Positions 44,647-56,397 of a stretch of DNA of 64,000 nucleotides are shown here, piece by piece; the stretch's first letter is position 1; every line of letters begins with the position of its first letter. The position numbers and the translations under genes were made by a program. The notes under the pieces are model-generated. The model was not told where the DNA came from. It did not search any database and saw only the letters and a list, made by a program, of their open reading frames with translations. Source of the DNA: Arthrinium phaeospermum (taxonomy: Eukaryota > Ascomycota > Sordariomycetes > Amphisphaeriales > Apiosporaceae); assembly GCA_006503535.1 (NCBI GenBank), contig QYRS01000009.1, positions 2,728,001 through 2,792,000 of the forward strand, read 5' to 3'.

Positions 44647-45842
44647 ATCTTTTTGTCTGCACCCTTTTCGACTTCCTCAATCGGGAAACAACAACAGCGG
44701 GATGGCGGCGGCGTTTTATGATATCCTGGGCAACTGGGGTTCTTGTATAGAAAAGAAGAGAAATTCCATAACGATATTGCTTAGCAGACGCAGCTTATTT
44801 TAATTCAAATCAAAGTAAAAACGGTTAACCATATTGTCTTCGTTCGCACCTGCATGGCTTCATCTCGTGACATGTCCGCATCCAAGAGGAAAAGAAGGGA
44901 GGCACATCAGTGAAGAGGGTAGTCCACCATATAGATAGTTGGTGCATCGGCTATTTCGGGCTCCATCAAGGTTGTCCTCAAGGTCCTCATCTCGTAGCCA
45001 GCCAGCCAGCACTGGTCACGCCATTCACTGGGCGAATGGAGGAACGGATAGAATGCATCAATGCTTTGACGTTGCGAATGTTTTTGTATTTTCATTGGTC
45101 GCTCGTAACCGGCCAAGCTGAATCATCACCCGTACACACGAACCACTATATTTCACTTTCGTGTCTGACCGACCCAGGAATCTCATGCATTGTATAACAA
45201 GCACAACATGTCTATTTCGGGATCTTGTGCATGGAAGCCTTATCGTCGCGCTTCTGGATGATCCCAGCTGACTGGCCCAGGTAGTCGGTGCACGACATGA
45301 CTAGAAAACCATCCATCTCCATGCGGATCTTGATTCGACTGAATTGCCCAATGCAATGCCGACCGCCACGCCCCACCTCGACAGCCATTAGCTCTTCTCG
45401 ATTACGTCGGTACTGCCGTGCGCGGGCGCCATAATTTTTCTTTCAGCTCGTGTTTTTCTATCTGCCATTCTGGAGTCCGCCCAGTTTGACACGGTGAGGA
45501 TGGACTAGCAGGAAAGTAGCGCGAACCAAGTGCGTGTTGTGACGAACGACCCGACCATCAAGAATCTGGGGAATTTCTTTTTGCACATGCTGCTGCGGCT
45601 TGCGACTGTACAAACAAAACACACATGCTTTAACTTGTTAATCCTTAATCCTACTATATTCCGTCGCATGTCCCATCCACACCGGCGGCGCTGTTCCTGA
45701 TTGGTGCCCGGCCTCCTGCTAAAAAGTATATCGCGAAGAACCCAGTAGTTCTCCCGCTTTGTTTTTGCTGCATGCACTTGCCAGCCGTCATCCTCCTGCC
45801 CTCATTCCATCCATCCATCCATCAATCAATGTCCGGCATAAC
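44647..45842. other. Intergenic
   Basis: 1.2 kb. It ends in a CATC/CAAT tetranucleotide-rich stretch (45803-45836) just before the ArAE-like gene. No gene is supported. Confidence 0.6.
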
Positions 45843-48800
45843 ATGACGAGCAACGACCCAGACAGCCGCAGTAATGGCGGCAATGTCCCGTCAGCCCCGG
45901 AAGAAGATGAAAAGATAAAGCCCAGCCTGAGCCGCGCCGACCGGCAGGGCAGCCACGCCTCCAAGGGGAAGGAGGCCGCGGCGACGGCGGCTCCCGCGCC
46001 CAAGAAGCCGGGGAGGCTGGCCAAGATGGGCTTCACCCCCATCGACCTGCCGACGTTCCTCATCATGGTCAAGTAAGTAATAGTCGACCCGCATTCATTC
46101 AACCTTACGTACGCGACTCTTGTAATCCGTTCAGAGACATATATACGTTATGTCTTAGGTATACACTATATATACACTTGACTATATACATAATGCATAT
46201 ACTGACTTAGCGTGGAAATATAGAGGAGCGGTTGCGCCCACCATCGGCATCGCCATCTACCAGCACGCCGCCGTCGCCCACTACTTCACCACGCTGGGCT
46301 ACCTCGTCGGCATCATCAGCGTCCTGTGTCTCTCCATCCTGCCTCGCGGCAAGTTTCTGCAGAATGTGGTGCTCAACATCATCTTCGTCTGCGCCGGCGC
46401 TGCCATGGGCCTGTAAGTTGTGTCCCTGTCTACCCTGGTCATGAGAAGACGACCAAGCCAGCTCCCCAATATTTCATACGGGACTCACCTGCTCTCATCT
46501 CCTCGCCTTCCTGCTTAAGCTGTATGAAGACTGACTTTGTGATGATGTAGATTAATCTTGTGGTCATCGCTTCAAGCCCGGCTGCACACGCAGACCGGTC
46601 CTAGCATAGACCCCGTCACAAGACGCCCGACTTACAACTCGAGCCAGTCCGCCGTGTCCGCCGTCTGTAAGTTCTGTCTTCGTCCACTCTCACTTTCTTC
46701 CTCGACTCTCTTTTTCGGGCGTTGCCATTTTCCGAATTGAACAGAAAGAACCACAATCCACTAACCGAAGATACACCACCAGGGCTCTTCGTCAGCATCT
46801 GGTTCGTCAACGTGCTGCGGGCCATGTACCCGACGCTCAACGTGCCCGTCATCCTCTACTCCATCCTGACCAGCATCAGCTGCACCTTCAGCCCGCAGAT
46901 GACGAGCAACGCGGCCTTCGAGTCGGTCATCCGGCGCATCCTGGTCGCCATGCTGGCGGCCATGGGCCTGGCCACGGGCGCCTCGCTGCTCGTGTTTCCC
47001 CTGCCCAGCCGGAAAGTCACGTACGGCCAGATGCGCGCCGCCCTCACCCTCATGCGCGGCGCCGTCCGGCAGGAGAAGGCCTACCTGCAGAGCCTCGAGA
47101 ACGAGGACATGTTCGCCGAGCCCGTCGCCCGCGTCGGCACGGGGCTGCTGCAGCGCATCAAGTCGCGGCGGCTCGAGAAGAAGGCCAGCAAGGCCAGCAG
47201 GAACGGCGAGCCGGTCCCTCCCGGTCCTCCTGGCCCGGCTCCGAAAATGCAGATGAACAACCGCGCCGAGGCGGAGCAGGTCAAGCAGACCATCGCCAGC
47301 CTGCGCCAGCTCAGCGGCAAGATGCAGGCGGACCTGCCCTTCGCCAAGCGGGACTTCGCGTGGGGCAAGCTCGACGGCGGCGACGTCAAGATGCTGTTCT
47401 ACCACCTGCGCTCCTGCCTCATCCCCATCATCGGCCTGTCGACGGTGATCGACATCTTCCAGCGCATCGCCGAGCGCCGCGGCTGGAACACGGACCGCGA
47501 CACGCCGGCCGACGTGGTCGAGGAGAAGAACGCCGAGAAGCGCATCTGGAACGAGATCATGAAGCAGCTGCACGAGCCGCTCGAGACTTTATCGGAGGCC
47601 CTCGACCAGGGGCTCGAGCACGCCGGGCTGGTGCTGGAGATCCTGCCGAAACCCAAGAAGAAGAAGAAGACGGATGCGGACGCGGCCGACGTGGAGGCCA
47701 AGGGCGACTCGGTGCAGCCCGGCGACCCCGGGTTCGCCCGGCTGCTCGAGGAGAAGGCCAAGAGCTTCGAGGCCGTCAAGGTGGACATCCTGGCGTCGTG
47801 GGCGAGCCAGCGGGGCCTCGCCTTTGACGAGTCGGCGTCGGCGGCGGCCGCTGCCGCCAATGGCGCGAACCTGGAGGCCATGCCGTCGTACCCGAGCCGG
47901 GGCAACCGGCACCAGCGCGACCAGTTCCAGCTCTTCCTGCTGCTCTACATCGAGAAGCTGATGACGGAGATCGGGGACTCGGTGCGGGGCTTCGTGGCCT
48001 TTGCCGACCAGAAGGCGGCCGACGGGACCATGGCCCAGAACCGTTTAATTATTCCCAAGTACCGCCGCATCAAGAAGTGGGTCTCGTCCATTTTTAGTAG
48101 TCGCGAGGGCGAGTCGTCCGAGAACAACGATTTGCTGGACACGGCCAACATCGTCTACATGGGCGACAGCTTCGCGACCAAGAAGAAGGACCCGGAGCAC
48201 CTGCCGCCCGCCAACGCGTGGGAGCGGCTCGGCGAGGGCGTCCGGGCCGTCTCCAAGTTCTTCTCGTCCGAGGCCAGCATGTTCGGGGTCCGCGTCGCCT
48301 GCGCCACCATGACCATCGGCATCGTCAACTTCCTCGAGCCGACGCAGCAGTTCTTCCAGCAGCAGCGCGGGGTCTGGGCCATGATTATCATTGCCATCGG
48401 CATGACCCAGTGTAAGTGAATCCTATATCCGCTGAGAGAGTGAGATCCGCTTTCGTTGTTGGCTGACCTGATTGATTGTTATAGCCTCCGGCCAATCCAT
48501 CCAGGGCTTCTTCTGCCGCGTGGGCGGCACCGTCGTCTCCATGGTCCTTTCCCTGGTGAACTGGTACATCGTCGGCGAGCGGGTCCCCGGCATCCTCGTC
48601 TTCCTCTTCGTCTTCCTCGTCCTCGAGCACTACTTCCTCCTCAAGTTCCCGCAGTTCACGCCCGCCGTCATGATCTGCATGGTGACGCACGTCATGATCA
48701 TCGGCTACGAGCTGCAGGTCGTGAAACTGGGCGTCGCCGCCTCCGAGGCCAGCGGCCAGGTCTACTACCCCATCTACACCCTCGCCCCGTACCGCCTCGC

Positions 48801-49836
48801 CTGCGTCGCCGCCGGCTGCGCCGTCGCCTTCTTCTGGACCGTCTTCCCCTCGCCCCTGACGGAGCGCACCTGGATCCGCCGCGACCTCTCGGCCACGCTC
48901 TACCTGCTGGCCAACTACTTCAGCGTCATCGACGAGTCGCTCAAGTCCAAGCTGCACGGCACCGGCGGCGACCCCCGCCACAAGCGCTCCCCGACCAACC
49001 GCCTCAAGAAGCACCGCCAGATCCTGCTCGGCAAGCTTTTACTTCTATTACCCTCCCTCAAGCTGCACGCCGACTGGCAGCGCTGGGAACCCACCCTCGG
49101 CGGCGCCTTCCCGCGGGCCGTCTACGAGGACATCATCAAGCGCGCCACGCGCATCACCTCGTACCTGACCCTCATGGCCCACACGGTCGGCTACGCGCCG
49201 CCCGGCCGGGAAGGGCCCGCCGAGACGGAGAGGCCGGACCGCGCCTGGATCGACGCCCTCGCCGAGCTCATGGCCGACGTCGTGCCCACCAAGCGCGGCA
49301 TCGTCTGCACTTTGACGTTGCTGTCCCACTCCCTCCAGACGGGCCACTCGCTGCCGCCCAACATGCCGCTGCCGAGGCCGTTTGCCCTGACGCGGCGGCT
49401 GGGCATCCTGGCCAAGCGGCGGCATCGGCGGGAGCGGCGCGGCAGCGACGACGAAATCAGTCTTGGCAGCGGCAGCAGCGGCAGTGACGACGACAGCAGC
49501 AGCGACGACAGCGATAGAGAAGAGGAGACGAATACAAACCAGGCGTCCCCGTCGTCGACCACGGCCACGGCCACGGTACCCCAAGGCGGCCCCTTTGGCC
49601 TGCTCGACGCCAAGAACATGGCCGAGACCGGGTACGCCGAGTTCGCCGTCCTGCAGGTGTGCAGCAGCCTCATCTGCGACGACCTCGAGGACCTGGTCCG
49701 CGACGTCAGCAAGCTCGTCGGCGTCGTCGACTTCAGTTTCCGCGTCGAGGGCAGCACCTCGACGGTTAGCAGCGGCAGCACGACCGAGGGGTCGCAGCAG
49801 GCTGGTGGTGGTGGGAGGAAGGGGAAGAGGGACTAA
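45843..49836 (+). CDS. Large multi-TM ArAE/FUSC-like membrane protein (putative ER transporter)
   Basis: Five exons, 45843-46072, 46224-46412, 46551-46666, 46783-48411 and 48485-49836, with all introns in phase, encode 1171 residues. The N-terminal hydrophobic block spans the first splices (TFLIMVKGAVAPTIGIAIYQ, then LGYLVGIISVLCLSI, then SAVSAVWLFVSIWF). It matches fungal proteins with a six-TM N-terminal 'ER transporter' domain. A long charged cytoplasmic region follows (Lys-rich KPKKKKK near 47650). A second membrane block (ACATMTIGIVNFLE, MIIIAIGMTQ, SIQGFFCRVGGTVVS) is of the bacterial aromatic-acid-exporter/FUSC type. The C-terminal tail is soluble, with an Asp/Ser-rich run near 49450-49520. 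Related proteins are often annotated as brefeldin-sensitivity or DUF2421 proteins. The transported substrate is unknown. Confidence 0.85.
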
Positions 49837-51118
49837 CTGATTGGTGGATTGGTTGATATCTACGTTACTTAATAATCCGTATATACTAGATATATGTGAA
49901 CGGCTGATGGTATCTAACTACCAATAGTTTCAATATATACATCCATCTATCCATCCATTACTCTGGTCAATTCACTTCAGTTACCAGCCAAATGGTTCTT
50001 CGCGTATTCTAGGACCAGAGCGTATCCCGCAGAGCTGGCTTGTCACGCAAGGTTTTGAAGAACAAGCATCACCCATCACATGGACGAAACAGACCAAGAT
50101 GGGGTTTGACCTCTCGGAGCACAAGTGGTTTGTAGCTACATGAGTCTTTATTTTGGTTGGAAACCAGCCCGTCAAGACACCGAGGGAGGTTTGAACTAAC
50201 CCTATACTTAACCTAACCTAACCTGACCTAAACCTACCTGCCTACAAAGATATTCCCAACCTTAGCAGTCATGGCCAGCAATACTTGATAAGCAAGTATG
50301 CCTTTATGGCCATGTGTTCCTTCGCTCTGCTTCTTGGTAGTGCAAGCCCGAATTGACATAAAGAGTCCCATCCCAGTTGCAACCGTTTCAGAGAAACCCA
50401 GTCCACCTTTGAGCCCTAGCAGCACGCGCATGAAGCATTTCTTCATCAGGATATCGTTATTTTGAAAAGGGTTTTTTTTTTATTCGTAGATGTCCACAGT
50501 GGACTTGTTTTTGTTCTTTTTTGGTCATTGTTCACAGGTGTCATGAACTCGCTCGACAGAGTACTGCTCGTCAGCGGTGTTTTGTATGATTCTTGCCAAG
50601 GATTCCCGCCTATGCATAAGCATGCATAATTCCTGTTGTAGGTCGTCAAATCGTATTCCAACGTAACAATGGTGGATGAAAGATTGCATGGCGTAGCGCT
50701 TTTAATCTGCAGTCGATGTATTAAGTCGTTTGCAGGCCCAATCGCTTCCGGACGTGTAATCAATTCGGGTCTTCCGAGAGAGCGAATATTCCCAAGTCAT
50801 TGACATCGCTCCATGCTGCAGGCGAGAGAAAGCTCTTGAAGCTGGTAATCTCGGAGATGGCAGCGTTCATAGCAACGTAGCCAGGCTGCTGTGGTTGCCG
50901 AGACGCTTTTCGAAAGTTCGCCCATCCTGGTGATCGTATTCGGGTACCGGGGATGCCCAGGCCCTCCAGGCACTACTATGTCCTGGGACATCCCAATAGC
51001 GCAATCGCCAGAAGCTTGAACGGCGTGGGGTATGAAAGCAGTCTATGCGTATCAAGGGCGAGTAATGGATTGATGGTGACAGCATATGATAAGCCTCGTC
51101 ACACCAAGCATTCCCAAA
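49837..51118. other. Intergenic
   Basis: 1.3 kb with no supported gene, AT-richer than its flanks. It contains a CCATC-type stretch near 49940-49960 and the TAACC-type repeat listed separately. Confidence 0.6.
50196..50244. repeat. Degenerate TAACC/CCTAA-like pentamer run
   Basis: A run of roughly nine imperfect CTAAC/CTAAACC/CTACC units. It resembles a decayed telomere-type repeat, but the clean units are pentamers rather than the TTAGGG hexamer usual in Pezizomycotina. Confidence 0.5.
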
Positions 51119-54100
51119 TTACTCGCTTGATACCACGGACTTTTCAGCGCGAGCTCTCATGTGGTTGGAATGGGTTTCGAGGCAACGCGCCATGAGATGG
51201 GTAACTATGCGTGGTTAGTTGCCACAACTCAATGTAGGGAAAGAGGGGGGGGAGGTAACTTACTGGGCCAAACAGCGGACTTATCAAGCATGTAAGCCGT
51301 CAACCTGAGAACCTTGGCCGCATATCCATTGTGGTCGTCCATCTGCACCATTCCACTGCTCACGTTGCCACTGACCAGATCCAAGTTCACTTTCATTTCG
51401 GCACTGGCTAGTACCTCCTGAACCTTGGAAAGCAACTTTACATCCTCGTCCTCGAGCAGCATAATTGCCGGTACCTGAGACAAGTCGACCTCGTCCTGCC
51501 CGATGATTCCGAGGTAGCGTCCTACGCGGTCCTGCAGAGTGGCCACCCATTCGGCCAAGACTTGAGCGCAGTCGAAAGCACACATGGCAGACTGCATGGG
51601 CAACTCCCTGCTGGTGAAGTCTGCCAACGTCACTCCCAATTTGTCCGCCATGGCGAGAGAATCAGCGGCATAGAAGGCGGCTTTGCGAAGGTGCTTTTCA
51701 CGCTTCGAGATGGTGCGGCTGGAAATCTGGGACTGTCGTCGCTGCTGGGGCGCAGGCATCGGCGGGGGAAACTTGGCGGTGGAGAAGTCGGGCGACGACG
51801 ACTGTGTTGGCGGCGAATCGACAAAGACCGAGCTAGTTGCAGAGCCGTCCGAGTTCTCATTGACCGAGTCGTTGTTGGATTCGGGCGAGTGTTCGGCGTG
51901 CTGGACAATCTCGTTCCCGCGCGAGAGTTCCTCGGCCAAGCCATCCCAGTCCCGCTGCCAGAACTTCTCCTTGGAGCGCGACAGATTCACAAACAAGCGG
52001 ACATAGGCAAGATCCAAGAGCGGGATAGCATCAGCTGACAGTGGTCCCATGCCAAACGGGTTGGGCCGCTCCAGGCTATGATGGGGGTTGCTCGCCCAAG
52101 CTGCTTGCCATGCCTTCAGGGCGGGTTCAATGTGACGGTGCATTTTTTCGGTTTCTTCATTTGTCCATATTTTGTTATGATGTCGCTGCCTCGTCTCCCA
52201 AATGTAATTGTGTAGAGCATTTATCAGGATCAAGCAGCCAAACGTACTTGGCTTTAATTCGCTTTTAGGGATATCGTCCATATTGACCATGGAGCCGAAC
52301 GGCTGGCCCGTACTGTGCAGCGCAAGCTTTTGCTGTTTTTCATTTGTGCGCAAAAGCTCACCAAGGGCCTCGTGGAACGTCATGCGATTGTGGCCGGCTG
52401 CCCTAACGCCGCCTTTCAATTGGAACGCGGCAGTACTTTCCGCGGCGAAGAACTCCTCGTCGCATGGCAGGTCCTGGAGGATCTCCGAGTTGGTCAAGGC
52501 AGGGGCATGGTTGTATCCGGACACTAGGAGACTGGAGAGGATAAAGATCACGTAGAGAGTCCGTTTGCGTTCCTCGACCGTCTTCCACCTCAGCCACTCC
52601 GCCTGCTCCTCGGACTCGGCCTTGATTCCGCCCCAGTTGCCTTCCGCATCGCCCATCTGCAGGTCACGGTGGCTCTCGGCCGTCTCGAGCCGCATTTGGC
52701 GGAATAAACCGGCCGCTTGGGCGAGACTGACCAGTGCTGCCGAATGGGTCGAGGCAATGTCGCTGGCCGTTTTATCACCGCTATTGTGCCCGTAGATGAC
52801 ATTGAGTAACATGGCCTGAACCAGCCAAACCGGGGTGTGAACCGCATTCTCCGTATTTTGTGAGCCATGCTCCGACATGGGGGTCCGGCGGAAATCTGCC
52901 TTTCGGACGTCGGCTTTTCGTCGCTCTTCAAGATATAATTGTATCATTTTTTGCCCATTTCGAATAACTCCCTGGATTGCGTGTGCTCCTTCTCATACAA
53001 GGCACCGATCGCTGCCATGGATAAAATCAAGCATCCGCTGCCTCCGACAGTGTTAGTCCTGCCGCTGGAAGGCTGAGATGGGAGGTCAAAGGATAGAGTT
53101 GGTACATGTAGGAAAGGTAGATGGGGATGGAAAAAGCGGAGGTAGCTCCCGACATATCGTTGCAGCTCATGGGTGCTAGGGAGACTCCGGGCATACTCCG
53201 GAACGTTGTCCGTGTTCGCCTGATATTGGGGGGATAGCGGGGAGTTTGGCGTGGTGAAGGAATACTTCCGACCACCGAAGGGTGCGCATTGTGAAAGTGC
53301 ATGCACGATGGCTGCCCTCGTGGCGTCAGTGATGGTACTCACTGGAGATGGGCCTTGATGATTGCCGTTCATCGAGGTGGGTGTTTCTGGGCCGGTGCCG
53401 AAGTTCATGGCCTGGTTCAGGTTCTGCGTGTTGAGGCCCGGCACGAGCGACGGGCTGAGCGAGCTCATGGAAGGCGGCGGCGTGGAGAAGTATACGTCGT
53501 TCATGGTCTTGTGCGGGGGCTGTGGCGAGACGGGAGCGCCAGTCATGAGGTCGGGGAAGACGGAGCCGTTCATGTCCAAGCTGAAGGGGTTCATAGGAGG
53601 TCCCATGCTCACAGCAGGCTGCCAGATGGAGCTCGAGGATGTGGTGACAACCGGGTGGTGGTTGGAGCCGTCCAGCATGACGTCGCTGATCCCGCTTTGG
53701 CTGGTGGTGCTCATGGCGGACGGGGACGAGCCATCCACGGCGTTTTCATTTGGGTTGTTGAAGGACATGTTTTGCTCAAAGCCCGTAAGCCAGTCAAACG
53801 TGTCATCGAGGTGCTGGCTTGTTGGTACATCAGCTAGCCCAGTGCCAAACGGCGAGGTTGGGTCCATGGCCATGGAATGGGGGGATTCGCTATAATGAAG
53901 GGCGTTGGGGTTGATGGTGGAAGAACCTGGCTGTCCGAAGAGGAGACCTTCGAAGTCGAAGTCGGGCTGGCCGAACTGCAGAGGCGGAGCCGTCCTCAGG
54001 GCAGTATTGAAGTCCAGGTTGTTGATACCATGGGTCTCCAGCTTGGGCAGTCCGTGGTGAATACCGCGGTGTCCCAGAACTGACGACATGCCGCCAAAGG

Positions 54101-55008
54101 CCTGGTCAATGCTATGGTGCTGGGGGAAGCCCACCAGGCTGGCATGGCGGCTGTGGGTAGGCTGCGCATGGCTTCTGGCCACGTTCGCATTGGCCTGGGC
54201 CATCATGGACATGTGGCTGCCATCAACATGGCTTATTGTGTTTGCACGAGGCCGCACATGAGACGAGTTGCCGCCAGCAGCAGTGGTCGCCGTTGTAGCT
54301 GTGCTAGCGACACTGTTCTTCCGGGCCCGGCTCTGGCCCGTAGTAGCACCGCTGGCGCTCTCGCGACGATTCCTCGGTCGCGATGAGGGAGTAGTTGTTT
54401 GATGCAGCTTCTGCTGGTGTCGGAGCAAAAGGTCGCGGCGGGCGAAACATCGCGTGCATTCCGGGCACTCAAAGGGCTTTTCTTTGGTGTGGGAGCGCTC
54501 GTGTCGCTTCAAGTGCTCGAGACGGGCGAATGCACGTTGGCACGTCTGGCAGGTATGAGGGCGCGGCTTGTCGGTCTTGGGCGGCGGGAAGTTGTTAGCG
54601 GGCGCCTTTGCCGTGTTCACCGTGATTGTCGAAGCTTCACATTGGGTTCTAGTCAGTCATCATTTGGCGGCGACGGGAGGGAGAAGCAAATAGTCAATCA
54701 AGCCAAGAGAGCTTCCTTCAAGCTTTAATTGGGGTTGGGCTGGGGAAAGTTGCGTGCATTGCTTGCGTCGCGCGTTGCGGGTTTGACTTGTCGTCGTTCC
54801 CGGCAACCAGAGCAGCGTATGCGTGGGCAGGGAGCGTGGTGGGATGTGGGCAGCAGTGGTGGTGGTGGGTGGTGGGATGAAGCTCTTAGTGAGGGGCAAT
54901 TCTCTCTCGAGGCAGGCAGATAATGGAACAGACGGGAAATGGCTCCATACCCTCGTTGGTGACAGCATTCTCGGCCGGTGCGGCGGGAGGAGGAGAAGGA
55001 TTGGACAT
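51119..55008 (-). CDS. C2H2 zinc-finger/fungal_trans transcription factor with one-base frameshift
   Basis: Exon 1 (55008-54951) is joined by a 316-bp intron to a long exon (54634-51264), then by a 59-bp intron to a last exon (51204-51119). Two adjacent C2H2 fingers (C48, C51, H64, H68 and C76, C79, H92, H97) lie near the N-terminus, a Ser/Thr/Pro-rich middle follows, and the C-terminal half is a fungal_trans-type regulatory domain (YGHNSGDKTASDIASTH; KRTLYVIFILSSLL). The type resembles the AmdX-like two-finger regulators. As written the frame stops after residue 582, in a run of six A (minus strand; 52947-52952). One more A would continue directly into the fungal_trans domain as a protein of about 1170 residues. 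The downstream frame is fully conserved-looking for 570 codons, with an intact splice and stop, so a sequencing or assembly error is more likely than gene decay. Confidence 0.85.
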
Positions 55009-55260
55009 GACGACCGAAAGAGAGGAATCTTGGGTGAAGCTTGTTTACGGTTGCGTGGGTGGGTGGTTGTCTAAGCTGTATTCCCCAAACTCGACTCTTG
55101 AGGTCGTTTTGTGACTCGAATCAATCGAGGGGCAGATCGAATAATTGAGCAGAGAAGCTGTGAGTAAGTTGGCAGGTAAAGTTGACTTTGAGCGTTTTGG
55201 AAAGTGGGATGAAAGGGCCGAGAGTGGTGGGCTGTGGCGGGGGGTTGATTTGGGCCCCAG

Positions 55261-55321
55261 TTCTCTCAGACTCTCTCACTCTCTCACACAACAAGCGCGC
55301 TCTCTCTCTGTGTGTCTCTCA
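55261..55321. repeat. CT/CA-rich low-complexity tract
   Basis: Imperfect CTCTCT, CTCTCACA and TGTGTCTC runs about 250 bp upstream of the C2H2 regulator start. Confidence 0.8.
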
Positions 55322-55415
55322 GGCTGGCTTCCTGGCACTGCACTTTCTGGATCGGGCCTTGTCTTCTCTCGAACTGTGCCGGGTCTGGTTCTCTTCTGTT
55401 TGGAAGAGAGAGTTT

Positions 55416-55474
55416 GTATGTATGTATGTACGTAGTGTGTGTGTGCGTGCGTTGCGTGTATGTAGTGCGTGCGG
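55416..55474. repeat. GTAT/GT-rich microsatellite
   Basis: GTAT tetramers followed by alternating GT and GTGCGT units. Confidence 0.8.
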
Positions 55475-56020
55475 TGACAACACGGGAAGGAAGAGGACCC
55501 TCTTTCTGCTGCTGCTACTGCTGCTGCTTCGCTCTAGTCTTCTCGCTTGCTCTGTTCTCTCTGTTCTCTCTGCTTCTTTTTCCACTCAAACTGAGACTGT
55601 AGCCACAGCCTGGGACAATGCTCGTTACGTGAATGGCCAGATGGAGGAGCCAGACCACCAGGTAGGCAGGTAGCAGCAGGTAGCTAGGGACAGGTAGCTG
55701 GTAGTAGCTACAGGTTAACTGGAGAGGTGACGGGCTCGGGCTCGAGTAATTGGGTATAATTGGCGCAATGTCTATCGTCGGTGAACTGGTGGGACACGGC
55801 TTATCAATTCGGTTCAATTCGGTTCGCCTCGTTTTATTTCGCTCTCGCACTCTCGTCGATTCCAGCCAGGCAGGAGGGAAGGAAGGCAATGGCTCTTGGG
55901 GAACTGAGAGGTTTGAGCAAATGTTTTGGAGGTCGAAATGGGTTTAGAGAGAGCGCAGAGTAGTAGTAGAGTAGAGTCCGTCGTTCCGTCAGAGCTCGGC
56001 TGGAAGAAAGAGACAGGCTC

Positions 56021-56054
56021 TCTCACACTCACTCACTCACACTCACTCACACAC
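56021..56054. repeat. (ACTC)n tetranucleotide repeat
   Basis: CTCACACTCACTCACTCAC-type units in tandem, close to the repeat tract further left. Confidence 0.8.
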
Positions 56055-56227
56055 CTACCTCAAGCTACCTCGAGCTACCTAATACACAGATACACAGATA
56101 CGCACTACTACACTATTGGCACCCCGAGAAAAGGGTCTGTCTGGTGTTGGATGACATTCTCATTCGACTAGGCCTAATGCTGCAGTGCAGCACCACCAGC
56201 CTTTCCATCTGTGCATGGCATCAAACT

Positions 56228-56255
56228 GGCATGGCATGGCATGGCATGGGCATGA
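56228..56255. repeat. (GGCAT)n pentanucleotide repeat
   Basis: Four or more GGCAT units in tandem, the last expanded by one G. Confidence 0.85.
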
Positions 56256-56374
56256 GCAAGGGCATGGGAGGCCAGGCAGTGTCACAGTGCGACGCTTTTT
56301 TTTTTCCACCTACATCCCTATCAATCATCAATAGCACCCGAGCAAAACCATAACAGAGATCCGTCATATCTTCT

Positions 56375-56397
56375 CTGCTGCTGCTGCTGCTGCTGCT
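56375..56397. repeat. (CTG)7 microsatellite
   Basis: Seven perfect CTG units plus a partial eighth. Not inside a recognisable coding frame. Confidence 0.9.
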
